Shown here one piece after another: positions 46,691 to 57,852 of a stretch of 64,000 nucleotides of DNA. Origin of the DNA: Sphingomonas sp. AR_OL41 (GTDB lineage Bacteria; Pseudomonadota; Alphaproteobacteria; Sphingomonadales; Sphingomonadaceae); NCBI RefSeq assembly GCF_029911635.1, contig NZ_JARYTI010000021.1, positions 1 through 64,000 on the forward strand. Direction: 5' to 3'. The position numbers and the translations under genes are program-made. The notes beneath the pieces were generated by a model. That model ran no database searches. It saw nothing but the letters and a program-made list of their open reading frames with translations, and was not told where the DNA came from. How positions within the stretch are numbered: position 1 is the first letter of the stretch; each line of letters begins with the position of its first letter.

Positions 46691-46951
46691 GTGATCGCCG
46701 CCCCGCCGGGCGGGTTTCGCGGGCCGGTCAAGCGATCGGTCACCATCGCCGGGCACCAGACCTCGATCAGCCTCGAGCCATTATTCTGGCAGGCGCTCGA
46801 AGCTGCGGCAGCAGCACGCGCGCTCCCGCTCAACGCGCTGATCGCGGAGATCGACGCGATCCGCATCACCGAACCCGCGCCCCCCAACCTCGCCAGCGCG
46901 CTGCGCAGCTGGCTTCTGGCGGACACTCTCGGCCACAGCGTCGCCTCCTGA
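46691..46951 (+). CDS. Ribbon-helix-helix domain protein
   Basis: An 86-residue protein with the RHH_4-type domain known from alphaproteobacteria: KRSVTIAGHQTSISLEPLFWQALEAAA forms the strand and first helix, LPLNALIAEIDAIR the second, then NLASALRSWLL. It may bind DNA, but targets are unknown. The start is uncertain; a GTG at 46691 is the nearest in-frame start before the conserved part. The gene begins 10 bases after cobT ends and is probably cotranscribed. Confidence 0.75.
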   Translation: MIAAPPGGFRGPVKRSVTIAGHQTSISLEPLFWQALEAAAAARALPLNALIAEIDAIRITEPAPPNLASALRSWLLADTLGHSVAS

Positions 46952-46966
46952 CGGAAAAGAAGACAA

Positions 46967-47126
46967 TTGTTCACGCGGAGGCGGGAAGGCGCGGAGGAGT
47001 AGTGCCTATGGCTCCTGCCCCGCGTGAGCAAGATTTCTGCGGCATTGGCCTCACGGGAAGTGCGGGGTACGCGCGCGGCAGCCCGGCGCGAAGCCCCTCC
47101 GCGCCTTCGCGCCTCCGCGTGAACAA
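46967..47126. repeat. Inverted repeat pair flanking about 100 bases
   Basis: A 31-base unit starting TTGTTCACGCGGAGGCGGGA (46967-46997) is repeated in reverse complement at 47096-47126 with few mismatches. The enclosed 98 bases contain no gene. TTCACGCGGAGGCG units of this kind recur in sphingomonad intergenic DNA, so this is probably a REP doublet or a small non-autonomous element. It fills much of the 354-base gap before the iron receptor gene; the rest of the gap holds the Fur-like sites. Confidence 0.65.
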
Positions 47127-47232
47127 ATCTTCCTACTGAATCGGAAGCGTTTGTGGAGCGCAGGCGCGCCATCTGGATCGCGACTTCTCGTGCCCGTCCG
47201 CTTCTTCAGTATCAGTCAACGCCTCTAATGAT

Positions 47233-47275
47233 GCGAATTATTCGCAATAGCGTTGACACTGCGACTGACTCGCAA
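47233..47275 (+). promoter_or_regulatory. Fur-box-like palindromes and promoter of the iron operon
   Basis: TGCGAATTATTCGCA (47233-47247) is a perfect palindrome with a one-base centre and matches the GCGAAT-ATTCGC form of Fur sites in proteobacteria. A weaker mirror TGCGACTGACTCGCA follows at 47261-47275. Between them TTGACA (47254-47259) is an ideal -35 box; the -10 box is not clear. The TonB receptor starts 31 bases later. Iron repression by Fur is inferred. Confidence 0.7.
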
Positions 47276-47305
47276 TAGCCGGAATCCATCAAAGGGAGAC
47301 CGACC

Positions 47306-49765
47306 TTGCGTCACGCCGCTCAGCGCCATCCGATTGCCCGACCTGCCTTTCTCGCACTGTCATGCGTCGGCGCCTTCGCCACCGCGCCGGCCTTTGCCGA
47401 GGGCTGGAACGACATGGTGCCGGGGAACGACGAGGATTCCGACCAGCGCAACGACGTGATCGTCACCGGCGCGCGCGAGCAGAAGCCGGCCGACCCCAAG
47501 CAGGTCGCGCCGCTGGTCGATACGCCCAAGTCGATCGTCGTGCTGTCGCGCGACGTGATCGACCAGACCGGCTCGGCCAGCCTGCAGGATGCGCTGCGCA
47601 CCGTGCCCGGCATCACCTTCGGCGCGGCGGAGGGCGGCAACCCGATCGGCGACCGCCCGTTCATCCGCGGCTTCGACAGCCAGGGCAGCATCTATGTCGA
47701 CGGCGTGCGCGACCTCGCATCGCAGACCCGCGAGGTGTTCGCGATCGATTCGGTGCAGATCGTGCGCGGTTCGGATTCGACGCTGGGCGGACGCGGCAGC
47801 GCCGGCGGCACGATCAACATCCTGTCGCGCGTGCCGCAACTTTCGACCTTCGCCGCGGCCAGCGCCAGCTACGGCAATGGCGACTACAAGCGCGTCACCG
47901 GCGACCTCAACCTCAAGATCAGCGACACCGTCGCCTTCCGCGTCGCCGGGCTATGGCACGACCAGAATGTCGTCGATCGCGACGCCATCTATGCCCGCCG
48001 CTGGGGCTTCGCGCCGAGCGTCACGATCGGCCTCGGCACCGCCACGCGGCTGACCGCGAGCTATTATTATCTCGAAAGCCACGAACTACCCGACAGCGGC
48101 ATCCCCTATCTCAATGCCTGCAGCGCGACGATCTGCAACACACCCGCCGGCAATGTCTTCACCACCCCGGCGGTCGGCACGATCACCACCAAGACCGGCC
48201 AGACCGGCTATGTCGCGCGCTCGACCTTTTACGGGCTGACCCATCGCGACTTCCGCGATTCGACGACGAACCAAGCGACGTTGCGCATCGAGCATGACTT
48301 CGGACGCGGCATCACGCTGCGCAACACCGCGCGCTACAATCACAGCGACCAGGCCTATATCTATCTGCTGCCCGACGACAGCACCGGCAATGTCTACAAC
48401 AGCGGCAATGTCTGGCGCCGCGCCAACACGCGCTACGGCTATACCGAAAGCATCGTCGACCAGCTCGACCTCAGCGGCAAATTCCATACCGGCGGGATCG
48501 AGCACAGTTTCGCGATCGGCGCGGAGGTGTCGTGGGAAAAGACCCGCCGCGGCGCCTTCGTGCTGGCCACGGGATCGACGATCAGCCCGCGCTGCAACAG
48601 CGCGACGATCGCACGCTATTATTGCACCAGCCTGTTCACCCCCAATGCCAATGATCCCTGGGTCAACTATACCAGCGACACATCGACCGTGACCACGCCG
48701 ATCGTCCGTGGCGCATCGAACACCGAAACGCAGAACGACGCCCAGACCCAGGCGATCTACGGCTTCGATTCGATCACGATCGTGCCATCGCTGATCCTCA
48801 ACCTCGGCGCGCGCTACGATCGTTTCGCCTCGACCGTTACCCTGCCCTTCGCCGTCGGCAGCACCGCAGTGCAGTTGTCGCGCACCGACAATCTGTTCAA
48901 CTGGCAGGCCGGCCTCGTCTTCAAGCCGACGCCCGAGACGAGCGTCTACGCCAGCTACGCCACCGCCGCAACGCCGCCCAACAGCTTGCTCGGCGAGGGC
49001 CGCGAGGACAATGCGCTGCCCACCACCAACACGGCGGTCGCCCTGTCGATCCTCGACCAGCTCAAGGTGCAGAAGACCAAATCCTATGAAGTCGGCGCCA
49101 AGGCCAGCCTGTTCCATGAAAAGCTCGCGCTCGGCCTCGCGCTGTTCCAGACCGACATCAGCAATGCCCGCGTCCAGATCGACGCCAACACCGTCGGCTT
49201 TCTCGGCCGGACACGGATCCGCGGCGTCGAGCTGACCGCCAACGGCACGATCCTCAAGGGCTGGACGGTGTTCGGCGGCTACACCCATCTCGATCCGAAG
49301 ATCCTCGATGCCGGCTACACCGCGCTGACCGCCGCCGCCGTCGGCAGCCAGGCCGCGCAAATCGTCTATGTGCCGTCGGTCAACACCGGCAGACAGATCC
49401 CGCAGACCGCCACCGACAGCTTCACGCTGTCCACCAATATCGAAGCGACCAAGCGCTTCTCGTTCGGCGGCGGCGCCTATTATTCGAGCCGCCAGATCGG
49501 TGGCTATGGCGACAACCGCGCCGCCACGCAGACCAGTGCCGGCGTCGTCACCATCACCCCGGCGACAACGGTCCTGACGCGCGGCACTCCCGCTTATTGG
49601 CGCTTCGACGCGCAGGCGCGCTACAAGCTCACCGACCATGTCGAGCTCAGCGTCAACGCGCAGAACCTGACCAACAAGGTCTATTTCACCAACACCTATA
49701 CCAGCCATTACGCGACGATCGCCGCCGGCCGCACCGTGTTCGGCACCGTCGGGGTCAAGTTCTGA
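47306..49765 (+). CDS. TonB-dependent catecholate siderophore receptor (Fiu-like)
   Basis: An 819-residue outer-membrane receptor for ferric siderophores, closest in style to Fiu-type receptors. The signal peptide ends near APAFAEG; DVIVTGAR (about 49-56) is a TonB-box-like motif. The plug has TPKSIVVLSRDVIDQTGSAS, then RPFIRGFDSQGSIYVDGVRD and EIVRGSDSTLGGRGSAGGTI-like repeats. The barrel ends in TVFGTVGVKF with terminal Phe. There is no ATG at the beginning; a TTG at 47306 with AAGGGAG seven bases before is the start that keeps the signal peptide. It heads the operon with the SEL1, PiuC and PepSY genes. Confidence 0.92.
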   Translation: MRHAAQRHPIARPAFLALSCVGAFATAPAFAEGWNDMVPGNDEDSDQRNDVIVTGAREQKPADPKQVAPLVDTPKSIVVLSRDVIDQTGSASLQDALRTVPGITFGAAEGGNPIGDRPFIRGFDSQGSIYVDGVRDLASQTREVFAIDSVQIVRGSDSTLGGRGSAGGTINILSRVPQLSTFAAASASYGNGDYKRVTGDLNLKISDTVAFRVAGLWHDQNVVDRDAIYARRWGFAPSVTIGLGTATRLTASYYYLESHELPDSGIPYLNACSATICNTPAGNVFTTPAVGTITTKTGQTGYVARSTFYGLTHRDFRDSTTNQATLRIEHDFGRGITLRNTARYNHSDQAYIYLLPDDSTGNVYNSGNVWRRANTRYGYTESIVDQLDLSGKFHTGGIEHSFAIGAEVSWEKTRRGAFVLATGSTISPRCNSATIARYYCTSLFTPNANDPWVNYTSDTSTVTTPIVRGASNTETQNDAQTQAIYGFDSITIVPSLILNLGARYDRFASTVTLPFAVGSTAVQLSRTDNLFNWQAGLVFKPTPETSVYASYATAATPPNSLLGEGREDNALPTTNTAVALSILDQLKVQKTKSYEVGAKASLFHEKLALGLALFQTDISNARVQIDANTVGFLGRTRIRGVELTANGTILKGWTVFGGYTHLDPKILDAGYTALTAAAVGSQAAQIVYVPSVNTGRQIPQTATDSFTLSTNIEATKRFSFGGGAYYSSRQIGGYGDNRAATQTSAGVVTITPATTVLTRGTPAYWRFDAQARYKLTDHVELSVNAQNLTNKVYFTNTYTSHYATIAAGRTVFGTVGVKF

Positions 49766-50709
49766 TGCACGACGCGACAAACACCTCCCCGGTACGGAGC
49801 ATCGGGTTGGATTGCCCCCGGCAATCCAAGATCGTGCCGGGGGCACGATCGACCCGCTGCTGGGGACCGCTCGCCGAAGGCGAGGGGTGGAAGGGGGGCG
49901 CCACAAACGCCTCGCCTGCGGCAACCCCCCTCCACCCCTCGCCTTCGGCGAGCGGTCCCCCTCCCCGTTCCGGGGAGGTATTGGGGTCACTTTACCCCGA
50001 CGACATCGCAGCCCGCCTCGCCGGCACGCCGGAGCAGCGCGCCACCACCCTCCGCGCGCTCGCCGAAGCCGGGGTGGCCGACGCCCAGGCGCTGCTCGGC
50101 CAGCTGCTGCTCGACGGCAACGGCATCGCCAAGGACGAACCCGCCGCACTGGGCTGGTTCACCCGCGCCGCCGCGCAGCATCATCTGATGGCGATCAACA
50201 TGGTCGGCCGCTGCTACGATCTCGGCTGGGGCACCGCGCCCGACAAGGCGCGCGCCGCCGCCTGCTACCGCATCGCCGCCGAGCGCGGGCTCGATTGGGG
50301 CATGTATAATTACGCCACCCTGCTCGCACTCGGCGCCGGCGTGGCGGAGGACAAGCCCGCCGCGCTCGTCTGGTTCCGCAAGGCGGCCGCGCGCGGCAAT
50401 GCCAAGGCGATCAACTTCGTCGGCAGCTTCCACGAGGATGGCTGGGTCGTCGCCCGCGATGTTAAGGCGGCGGCCTATTGCTATGCCCGCGCCGCGCAGG
50501 GCGGCGATTTTCGCGGCGCCTTCAACCATGCCCGCATGCTCGGCGCGGCGGGGAAGATCGAGGAGGCGATCCACTGGCTGCGCCGCGCCGGTGAAACCGC
50601 GACCCCCGCCTTCGTCGCCAAGGCCAGCGCCTGGCTCGCCGCCGCCGATCTCCCCGCCTTCCGCCGACGCGGCGTACAGGCATTGCAGCAGGGCGCCGGC
50701 CTATGCTGA
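49765..50709 (+). CDS. SEL1-repeat protein with repeat-derived N-terminus
   Basis: A 314-residue protein of SEL1/TPR-like repeats (from about residue 75): [46 protein letters not shown] and similar 36-residue units. SEL1 proteins scaffold protein complexes; homologues lie between fiu-type receptors and PiuC genes. The ATG at 49765 overlaps the receptor stop (TGATG). Residues about 12-70 are encoded by palindromic DNA: the two-hairpin element at 49798-49861 and a 29-bp perfect inverted repeat at 49862-49960. The recognisable protein begins only at [12 protein letters not shown]. Either the repeats inserted in frame, or the true start is a downstream TTG near 49981. No export signal is seen. 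Confidence 0.75.
   Translation: MHDATNTSPVRSIGLDCPRQSKIVPGARSTRCWGPLAEGEGWKGGATNASPAATPLHPSPSASGPPPRSGEVLGSLYPDDIAARLAGTPEQRATTLRALAEAGVADAQALLGQLLLDGNGIAKDEPAALGWFTRAAAQHHLMAINMVGRCYDLGWGTAPDKARAAACYRIAAERGLDWGMYNYATLLALGAGVAEDKPAALVWFRKAAARGNAKAINFVGSFHEDGWVVARDVKAAAYCYARAAQGGDFRGAFNHARMLGAAGKIEEAIHWLRRAGETATPAFVAKASAWLAAADLPAFRRRGVQALQQGAGLC
49798..49861. repeat. Two-hairpin repeat element, copy B
   Basis: An outer stem (AGCA-t-CGGGT with ACCCG-c-TGCT) encloses two perfect hairpins: 49807-49829 (10-bp stem, loop CCC) and 49830-49850 (9-bp stem, loop GGG). Stem sequences differ from copy A at 4187-4272, yet pairing is complete in both. It lies within the 5' end of the SEL1 gene and directly abuts a REP palindrome. 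Confidence 0.7.
49862..49960. repeat. Perfect 29-bp inverted REP pair inside the SEL1 gene
   Basis: The unit beginning GGGGACCGCTCGCCGAAGGC (49862-49890) is exactly reverse-complemented at 49932-49960, with 41 bases between. Each arm is itself a small hairpin (CTCGCC/GGCGAG). The whole block is in frame with the SEL1 protein. Confidence 0.8.
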
Positions 50710-51386
50710 TCGCCATCCCCGATCTCATCACCCCGGCACAATGCGCCGAGATCCGCGCACTGATCGATCCCGCCGATTGGATCGACGGCAACGCCACCTC
50801 GGGCGCGCAATCCGCGCTCGCCAAGCGCAACGAACAATTGCCCGAGGATAGCGACGCCGCGCGCCGCGCCGGCGCGATCGTGCTCGATGCGCTCGCCGCC
50901 TCGCCGCTGTTCGTCGCCGCCGCGCTGCCGCTCAAGGTCTTCCCGCCGCTGTTCAATCGCTATGGCGACGGCCAGGGCTTTGGCACGCATGTCGACAATG
51001 CGGTCCGCATCCGTCGCGGCAGCGATTTCCGTATCCGCAGCGATCTGTCGGCGACGCTCTTCCTCGCCGATCCCGAAAGCTATGACGGCGGCGAACTGGT
51101 GATTGAGGACACTTTCGGCGAGCAGCGCGTCAAGCTGCCCGCCGGCCATCTCATTCTCTACCCCGCCTCGAGCCTGCACCATGTCACGCCGGTGACGCGC
51201 GGCACCCGTATCGCGAGCTTCTTCTGGATCCAGTCGATGGTCCGCGACACCGAGGCCCGCCATATCCTGTTCGACCTCGACTCCGCGGTGCAGTCGGTCG
51301 CCGCCGCGAACGGGCAAGGCGACCCTGCCGCGATCAAACTTACCGGCATCTACCACAATCTGCTCCGCCGCTGGGCGGATGCCTGA
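50703..51386 (+). CDS. Fe(II)-dependent PKHD-type dioxygenase (PiuC-like)
   Basis: A 227-residue Fe(II)/2-oxoglutarate oxygenase of the PiuC/PKHD family, commonly encoded beside catecholate siderophore receptors and thought to act on the siderophore or in iron release. Iron ligands are His and Asp in GTHVDNAVR (about 97-99) and His in [17 protein letters not shown] (about 158); Arg near 168 binds 2-oxoglutarate. The start overlaps the SEL1 stop by seven bases. Length matches the family. Confidence 0.92.
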   Translation: MLIAIPDLITPAQCAEIRALIDPADWIDGNATSGAQSALAKRNEQLPEDSDAARRAGAIVLDALAASPLFVAAALPLKVFPPLFNRYGDGQGFGTHVDNAVRIRRGSDFRIRSDLSATLFLADPESYDGGELVIEDTFGEQRVKLPAGHLILYPASSLHHVTPVTRGTRIASFFWIQSMVRDTEARHILFDLDSAVQSVAAANGQGDPAAIKLTGIYHNLLRRWADA

Positions 51387-51397
51387 AGGACGGTATC

Positions 51398-52480
51398 GTG
51401 ACGAAGATCGGTATGCGGCGCGTCTGGTTCCAGCTGCACAAATGGATCGGCCTGATCCTCGCCATCCTGATCATCCCGCTGTCGCTGACCGGCACGGCGC
51501 TGGTGTGGGACGAGGCGCTCGACCATGGCCTCAACCCGCAGCGTTACGCGGTGACCGGCGGCAACGCGATCGACGTCCAGACCTATGTCGCTGCCGCACG
51601 CGCCGTGCTCGCGCCGGGCGAACGGATTGCAACGATAAGCCGTGACGATACCGGGCCCGTCGTGGTCACCGCGAGCAAGGCCGGCAAGACAGCGACCGCC
51701 GGCCCGCCGGCCCGCACGACGTTGTGGCTCGACCCGCCGAGCGCGCGCCTGCTCGATGGCAGCAGTGGCAATAAGGGCCTCATCCACACCATGCACATGA
51801 TCCATGGCAGCCTGATGATCCCCGGCATCGGGCGTCAGATCGTCGGCTGGATCGGCGTCGCGATGGCGCTGTCGTGCCTGTCCGGCCTGTGGCTGTGGTG
51901 GCCGACGGTCGGCAAATGGGTGCGCGGCCTGCGCTGGCGCCGGCATCGCAACCTCGACACCAACCTGCATCACCTGACCGGCTTCTGGATCGCGCTGCCG
52001 CTGTTCGCGCTCTCGCTCACCGGCATCTGGATATCCTTCCCCGGCATTTTCGGCGGCGGCGCACCGCGCGGCGAGCGCGGCGCCGCCCGCCCGCAACCGC
52101 TTGCCGCGCCGCGGCTGGGCGTCGACACCGTCATCGCCGGCGCGCAGGTTCTCGTGCCCGGCGACTGGCGGCAGATTACGTGGCCGACCGATCGCAAGCC
52201 TGCCTGGTCGGTGAGCTTTGCCGATACGCCGAACACGGTCACGATCGACGATACCACCGGCGCGGCCGGCATTGCCGCCACCCCGCCCGAGACCACCGCG
52301 CGGCTGATGCGCCGCATCCATGACGGCACGCGGATGGGCGGGGTCTGGCAGACGATCATCTTCCTCGCCGGTCTGATCCCCGCCATGCTCGCCGTGACGG
52401 GGATCATCATGTGGTGGCGCGCGCGGCGCTGGAAGGCGCAGCTCAGCGCACGAACCGCGCGGATCGTCGGCGCTGACTGA
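51398..52480 (+). CDS. PepSY-domain membrane protein (probable ferric-siderophore reductase type)
   Basis: A 360-residue inner-membrane protein with four hydrophobic helices: near residues 12-36, 145-170, 190-212 and 325-345. Histidines adjoining them (LHKW, HTMHMIHGS, HHLTGFW, MRRIHDG) suit haem or metal coordination, as in the PiuB/PepSY-associated helix family linked to reductive release of iron from siderophores. It is last in the iron operon, 11 bases after PiuC, with a GTG start at 51398. The stop is six bases from the stop of the convergent sulfatase gene. Confidence 0.85.
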   Translation: MTKIGMRRVWFQLHKWIGLILAILIIPLSLTGTALVWDEALDHGLNPQRYAVTGGNAIDVQTYVAAARAVLAPGERIATISRDDTGPVVVTASKAGKTATAGPPARTTLWLDPPSARLLDGSSGNKGLIHTMHMIHGSLMIPGIGRQIVGWIGVAMALSCLSGLWLWWPTVGKWVRGLRWRRHRNLDTNLHHLTGFWIALPLFALSLTGIWISFPGIFGGGAPRGERGAARPQPLAAPRLGVDTVIAGAQVLVPGDWRQITWPTDRKPAWSVSFADTPNTVTIDDTTGAAGIAATPPETTARLMRRIHDGTRMGGVWQTIIFLAGLIPAMLAVTGIIMWWRARRWKAQLSARTARIVGAD

Positions 52481-52486
52481 CGCGGC

Positions 52487-54433
52487 TCAGCGCGGCGTGA
52501 CGATCGGGAAGTTCCCTGCGGCAGGCGCCATCAACGATACGAAGCGCTGGAACGCGCTGGCATCGCCGGTGATCTTCGCCTCGCCGCTCGCCAGCTTGGG
52601 CAGCAAAGACGGACCGCCCATGATGCTGGAGAGAAAATCGCTGCGCTTGACCGTCAGCGTGGCATCGACCGGCCCCGGCGCGGCGATCGGGCGATGCACC
52701 AGCACGCCATTAGCGACCGTGACATAGGTCTTCTCGTCGCGATCGGGAAAGACGAACGCCAGTCTCAGCCTGGTGTCGCCGACCGCGTCGCCACGCAACC
52801 GCACCGCCAGCAGGTCGAAGATCTCCGTCGTCGACAGGGCGGAGACGAGCGCGCGCGCCGGAGTCGGGCCGCCCTTGGGCGGGCCATCGACCAGCTCGCG
52901 CGCGCCGGTCAGGTACATGTTGCGCCACAGGGCGTTTTCGGACTGGTAACCGAGCTGCTCGTAGCAGCGCGCGAGCAAGGCCCGCGCCTCGCCGTCGGCG
53001 CCATCGGCGAACACCGCGCGGTTGAGCAGTTCCGCCGCCCAGCCATAATCGCCGCCATCATAGGCCGCCTGCGCCAGCGCGCGCACCTTGGCCGCGCCGC
53101 CCATCGCCGCGACATAGCGCCGCCCCGCCTCGGCCGGCGGCAACACCGCGAGATGCGCCGGATTGGCATCGTACCAGCCCATATAGAATTGATAGACGGC
53201 ACGAGAATTGAAGCTCAACGAACCATAATAAGGCCGGTCGAACCACTCTTTGGCCAGCGCCGACGGCAGTTTGAGCGTCGCGGCGATCTCGTCGCCGGTA
53301 AGGCCCTGGTTCATCAGCCGCACCGTCTGGTCATGGACGAAGGCATAATAGTCGCGCTGCTTGCCGAGATAATCGACGATCACATCGCGACCGAAACGCG
53401 GCCAGCCATGGCTGGTGATCAAAATGTCGCTGTCGCCGAAGCGATCCAGCGCATCGGTCAGCCCATCGGCCCAGGCCTTGGCGTCGCGCACCACCGCGCC
53501 ACGCGGCGTCAGGATATTGTGCTGCGTCGCATTGGCATTCTCCGCCATGTCGACGATGCGCCAGTCGGGAAAGGCGATGTTGAGCTCGACCGGCGCCTCG
53601 GTGCCGTGCGTCAGCTGGAAGCGAAGCTTCACCCCGTCGAGTGTCAGCGTTTCGCCATCCGCGCCGATCTCGCGATTGGGCAGGATCAGCGAATTGGTGC
53701 CCGTGGCGATCCCGGCGCCGATCCCCGAATTGACCGTGCCGGTCGCCGATTTGGGCAGGCCGATACCGAACTGGAAGATCGCGCGACGCTGCATCGCCAG
53801 CCCGGCAATGACATTCTCGCCGACGGCAGCGGCGGCAAAGCCCTTGGGCGCGATCACGGCGACCTTGCCCGATCGTGTGTCCTCATCCGACACCAGCCCG
53901 GCCGCGCCGCCGAAATGGTCGACATGCGGGTGCGTGTAGATCACCGCGACGACCGGCAGCTTCGCGACTGAGTCGTTGACCAGCCGCAACGCCGCCTGCG
54001 CCGACTCGACCGAGCCGAGCGCGTCGATCACGATCCAGCCCTTGGCGCCCCTGACGAAGGTGATGTTGGCGAGGTCGAAACCGCGCACCTGCCAGATCCG
54101 CGCGCTGACCTTGAACAACCCCGACAGCGCCATCAGCCGGGCATGGCGCCACAGGCTGGGATTGACCGTGTCGGGCACCTGACCTTTGAGAAAATCGAAC
54201 GCACTCGGGTCCCAGATCGTTCGCCCGTCGGCGGCGCGGATCACGGGATCGGCCAGCGTGCCGACATAACCGCGCCGTGCGAAATCCTCGTCGCGCACGT
54301 CGGAGAAGGGTGCCTCGCCCAGCGCGACCGCCTGCGCCGCCTTGGTCGCCGGGGTCACCGGGTCGGATGCCGTAGCGCCAACCGACCACGTTATCGCGGC
54401 CATCGCCGTCGCCAACCACTGCCAACGCCTCAT
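52487..54433 (-). CDS. Exported alkylsulfatase-like metallo-beta-lactamase-fold hydrolase
   Basis: A 648-residue protein of the SdsA1/BDS1 alkylsulfatase family. A signal peptide (MRRWQWLATAMAAITWSVGATA) predicts the periplasm. The zinc motif THPHVDHFGG is near residue 169; further ligands lie in the NATQHNILTPRG region (about 304). A central dimerisation domain (YHGSLSFN-like, ARGREY-like segments about 400-510) and a C-terminal SCP2-like domain (LTVKRSDFLSSIMGG) complete the three-domain plan. These enzymes cleave primary alkyl sulfates such as detergents. It stands alone, convergent with the PepSY gene and divergent from katG. Confidence 0.88.
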   Translation of the reverse strand: MRRWQWLATAMAAITWSVGATASDPVTPATKAAQAVALGEAPFSDVRDEDFARRGYVGTLADPVIRAADGRTIWDPSAFDFLKGQVPDTVNPSLWRHARLMALSGLFKVSARIWQVRGFDLANITFVRGAKGWIVIDALGSVESAQAALRLVNDSVAKLPVVAVIYTHPHVDHFGGAAGLVSDEDTRSGKVAVIAPKGFAAAAVGENVIAGLAMQRRAIFQFGIGLPKSATGTVNSGIGAGIATGTNSLILPNREIGADGETLTLDGVKLRFQLTHGTEAPVELNIAFPDWRIVDMAENANATQHNILTPRGAVVRDAKAWADGLTDALDRFGDSDILITSHGWPRFGRDVIVDYLGKQRDYYAFVHDQTVRLMNQGLTGDEIAATLKLPSALAKEWFDRPYYGSLSFNSRAVYQFYMGWYDANPAHLAVLPPAEAGRRYVAAMGGAAKVRALAQAAYDGGDYGWAAELLNRAVFADGADGEARALLARCYEQLGYQSENALWRNMYLTGARELVDGPPKGGPTPARALVSALSTTEIFDLLAVRLRGDAVGDTRLRLAFVFPDRDEKTYVTVANGVLVHRPIAAPGPVDATLTVKRSDFLSSIMGGPSLLPKLASGEAKITGDASAFQRFVSLMAPAAGNFPIVTPR

Positions 54434-54435
54434 AG

Positions 54436-56799
<2,364 letters not shown>

Positions 56800-56808
56800 A
56801 CTGAACGG

Positions 56809-56841
56809 ACGGTTCTCCGGCGCCGTGCGCCGGGGAACCGT
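56809..56841. terminator. Strong hairpin between katG and the LysR gene
   Basis: ACGGTTCTCCGGCGC pairs with GCGCCGGGGAACCGT through 15 positions (one G-T wobble) around a 3-base loop. It begins nine bases after the katG stop and ends at the LysR stop codon, so it may serve both convergent genes. No T-run follows on either strand. Confidence 0.6.
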
Positions 56842-57762
56842 TCACCGTTGCGGCGACGGCAGCGTTGCCGCCTGGCCGGCGACGATGGCGGCCAACCCCG
56901 AGGCCAGCGCATCGAACACTGCGCGGTAACGCGGGCTGGTACGCAAATCCTCATGCATCGTGACCCACACCCCCAGATCGAGATCGAAGGCGTCGGTAAG
57001 CACCCGGACGAGATCAGGGTCGCGTGCGGCGAGGATCGTCTGGCAGATGCCGATCCCGAATCCGGCACGGATCGCGGCAAGCTGCGCGACGTCGCTGTCG
57101 GTGCGCAGCGCGAAGGCAGAGCGGCCGAGCGCGGGAAAACGCGCGGCGATGGCGCGGATCGCGGCCGTCTCGACATCATAGCCGATCAGGTCGTGCGCGC
57201 TCAGCGACGCCATGGTCTGCGGCACGTCACGCCGATCGAGATAATCGCGGTGCGCGTGCAGGCCGATCTTAAGGCTGCCGACCTTGCGCGTCACCAGCGC
57301 CTGCTGGGTCGGCTGCACCATGCGGATCGCAATATCGGCCTCGCGCAGCAACAGGTCGTCAAGGGTATTCGACAATACCAGTTCGACCGACAGCTTCGGA
57401 TAGTGTCGGCGTAGTTGCGCGAGGATCGGCGGCAGATGTTCGATGCCGACCACCTCGCTCGCGCTGACCCGCACCGTCCCGGCAATCTCCCCTGCCGCGC
57501 CACTCGCCGTGCGCAGCAGCGCGGCGGTGGTCGTGGCAAGTGAATCGGCGAACGGCTTCAGCGCGAGCGCTGCTTCGGTCGGCGAAAGGCCGCGCTGCGA
57601 GCGGACGAACAGATCGGCCCCGATTGACTGCTCCAGTGCTTCGATATGCCGCGCGACGCTGGGTTGCGTCAGGCCCAGCACGCGTGCCGCACCCGACAAC
57701 GACCCCTCGCGCAACACCGCGCCAAAGGTGCGGTAAAGATCCCAACCTGGCTCGCTGTTCAT
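56842..57762 (-). CDS. LysR-family transcriptional regulator
   Basis: A 306-residue LysR regulator. The winged helix covers about residues 7-66 (AVLREGSLSGAARVLGLTQPSVARHIEALEQ), followed by the substrate-binding domain, which resembles the CrgA-type subgroup. It is divergent from the short-chain epimerase gene at 57853 with a 90-base AT-rich gap between starts, the classic arrangement for control of that neighbour. Inducer unknown. The stop abuts the hairpin shared with katG. Confidence 0.92.
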   Translation of the reverse strand: MNSEPGWDLYRTFGAVLREGSLSGAARVLGLTQPSVARHIEALEQSIGADLFVRSQRGLSPTEAALALKPFADSLATTTAALLRTASGAAGEIAGTVRVSASEVVGIEHLPPILAQLRRHYPKLSVELVLSNTLDDLLLREADIAIRMVQPTQQALVTRKVGSLKIGLHAHRDYLDRRDVPQTMASLSAHDLIGYDVETAAIRAIAARFPALGRSAFALRTDSDVAQLAAIRAGFGIGICQTILAARDPDLVRVLTDAFDLDLGVWVTMHEDLRTSPRYRAVFDALASGLAAIVAGQAATLPSPQR

Positions 57763-57852
57763 CTATTTTTGTATAGAGACCACACGATATTCCGCAATTC
57801 CGTATATTAGCAAGATCCGCGATCCTGCCCTCACTCAACAAGGAAAGCGGAC

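Noticed and set aside
46967-47126. Possible CRISPR-type repeat because similar GGAGGCG units recur
   Set aside because: There are only two units, in opposite orientation, without regular spacers or cas genes.
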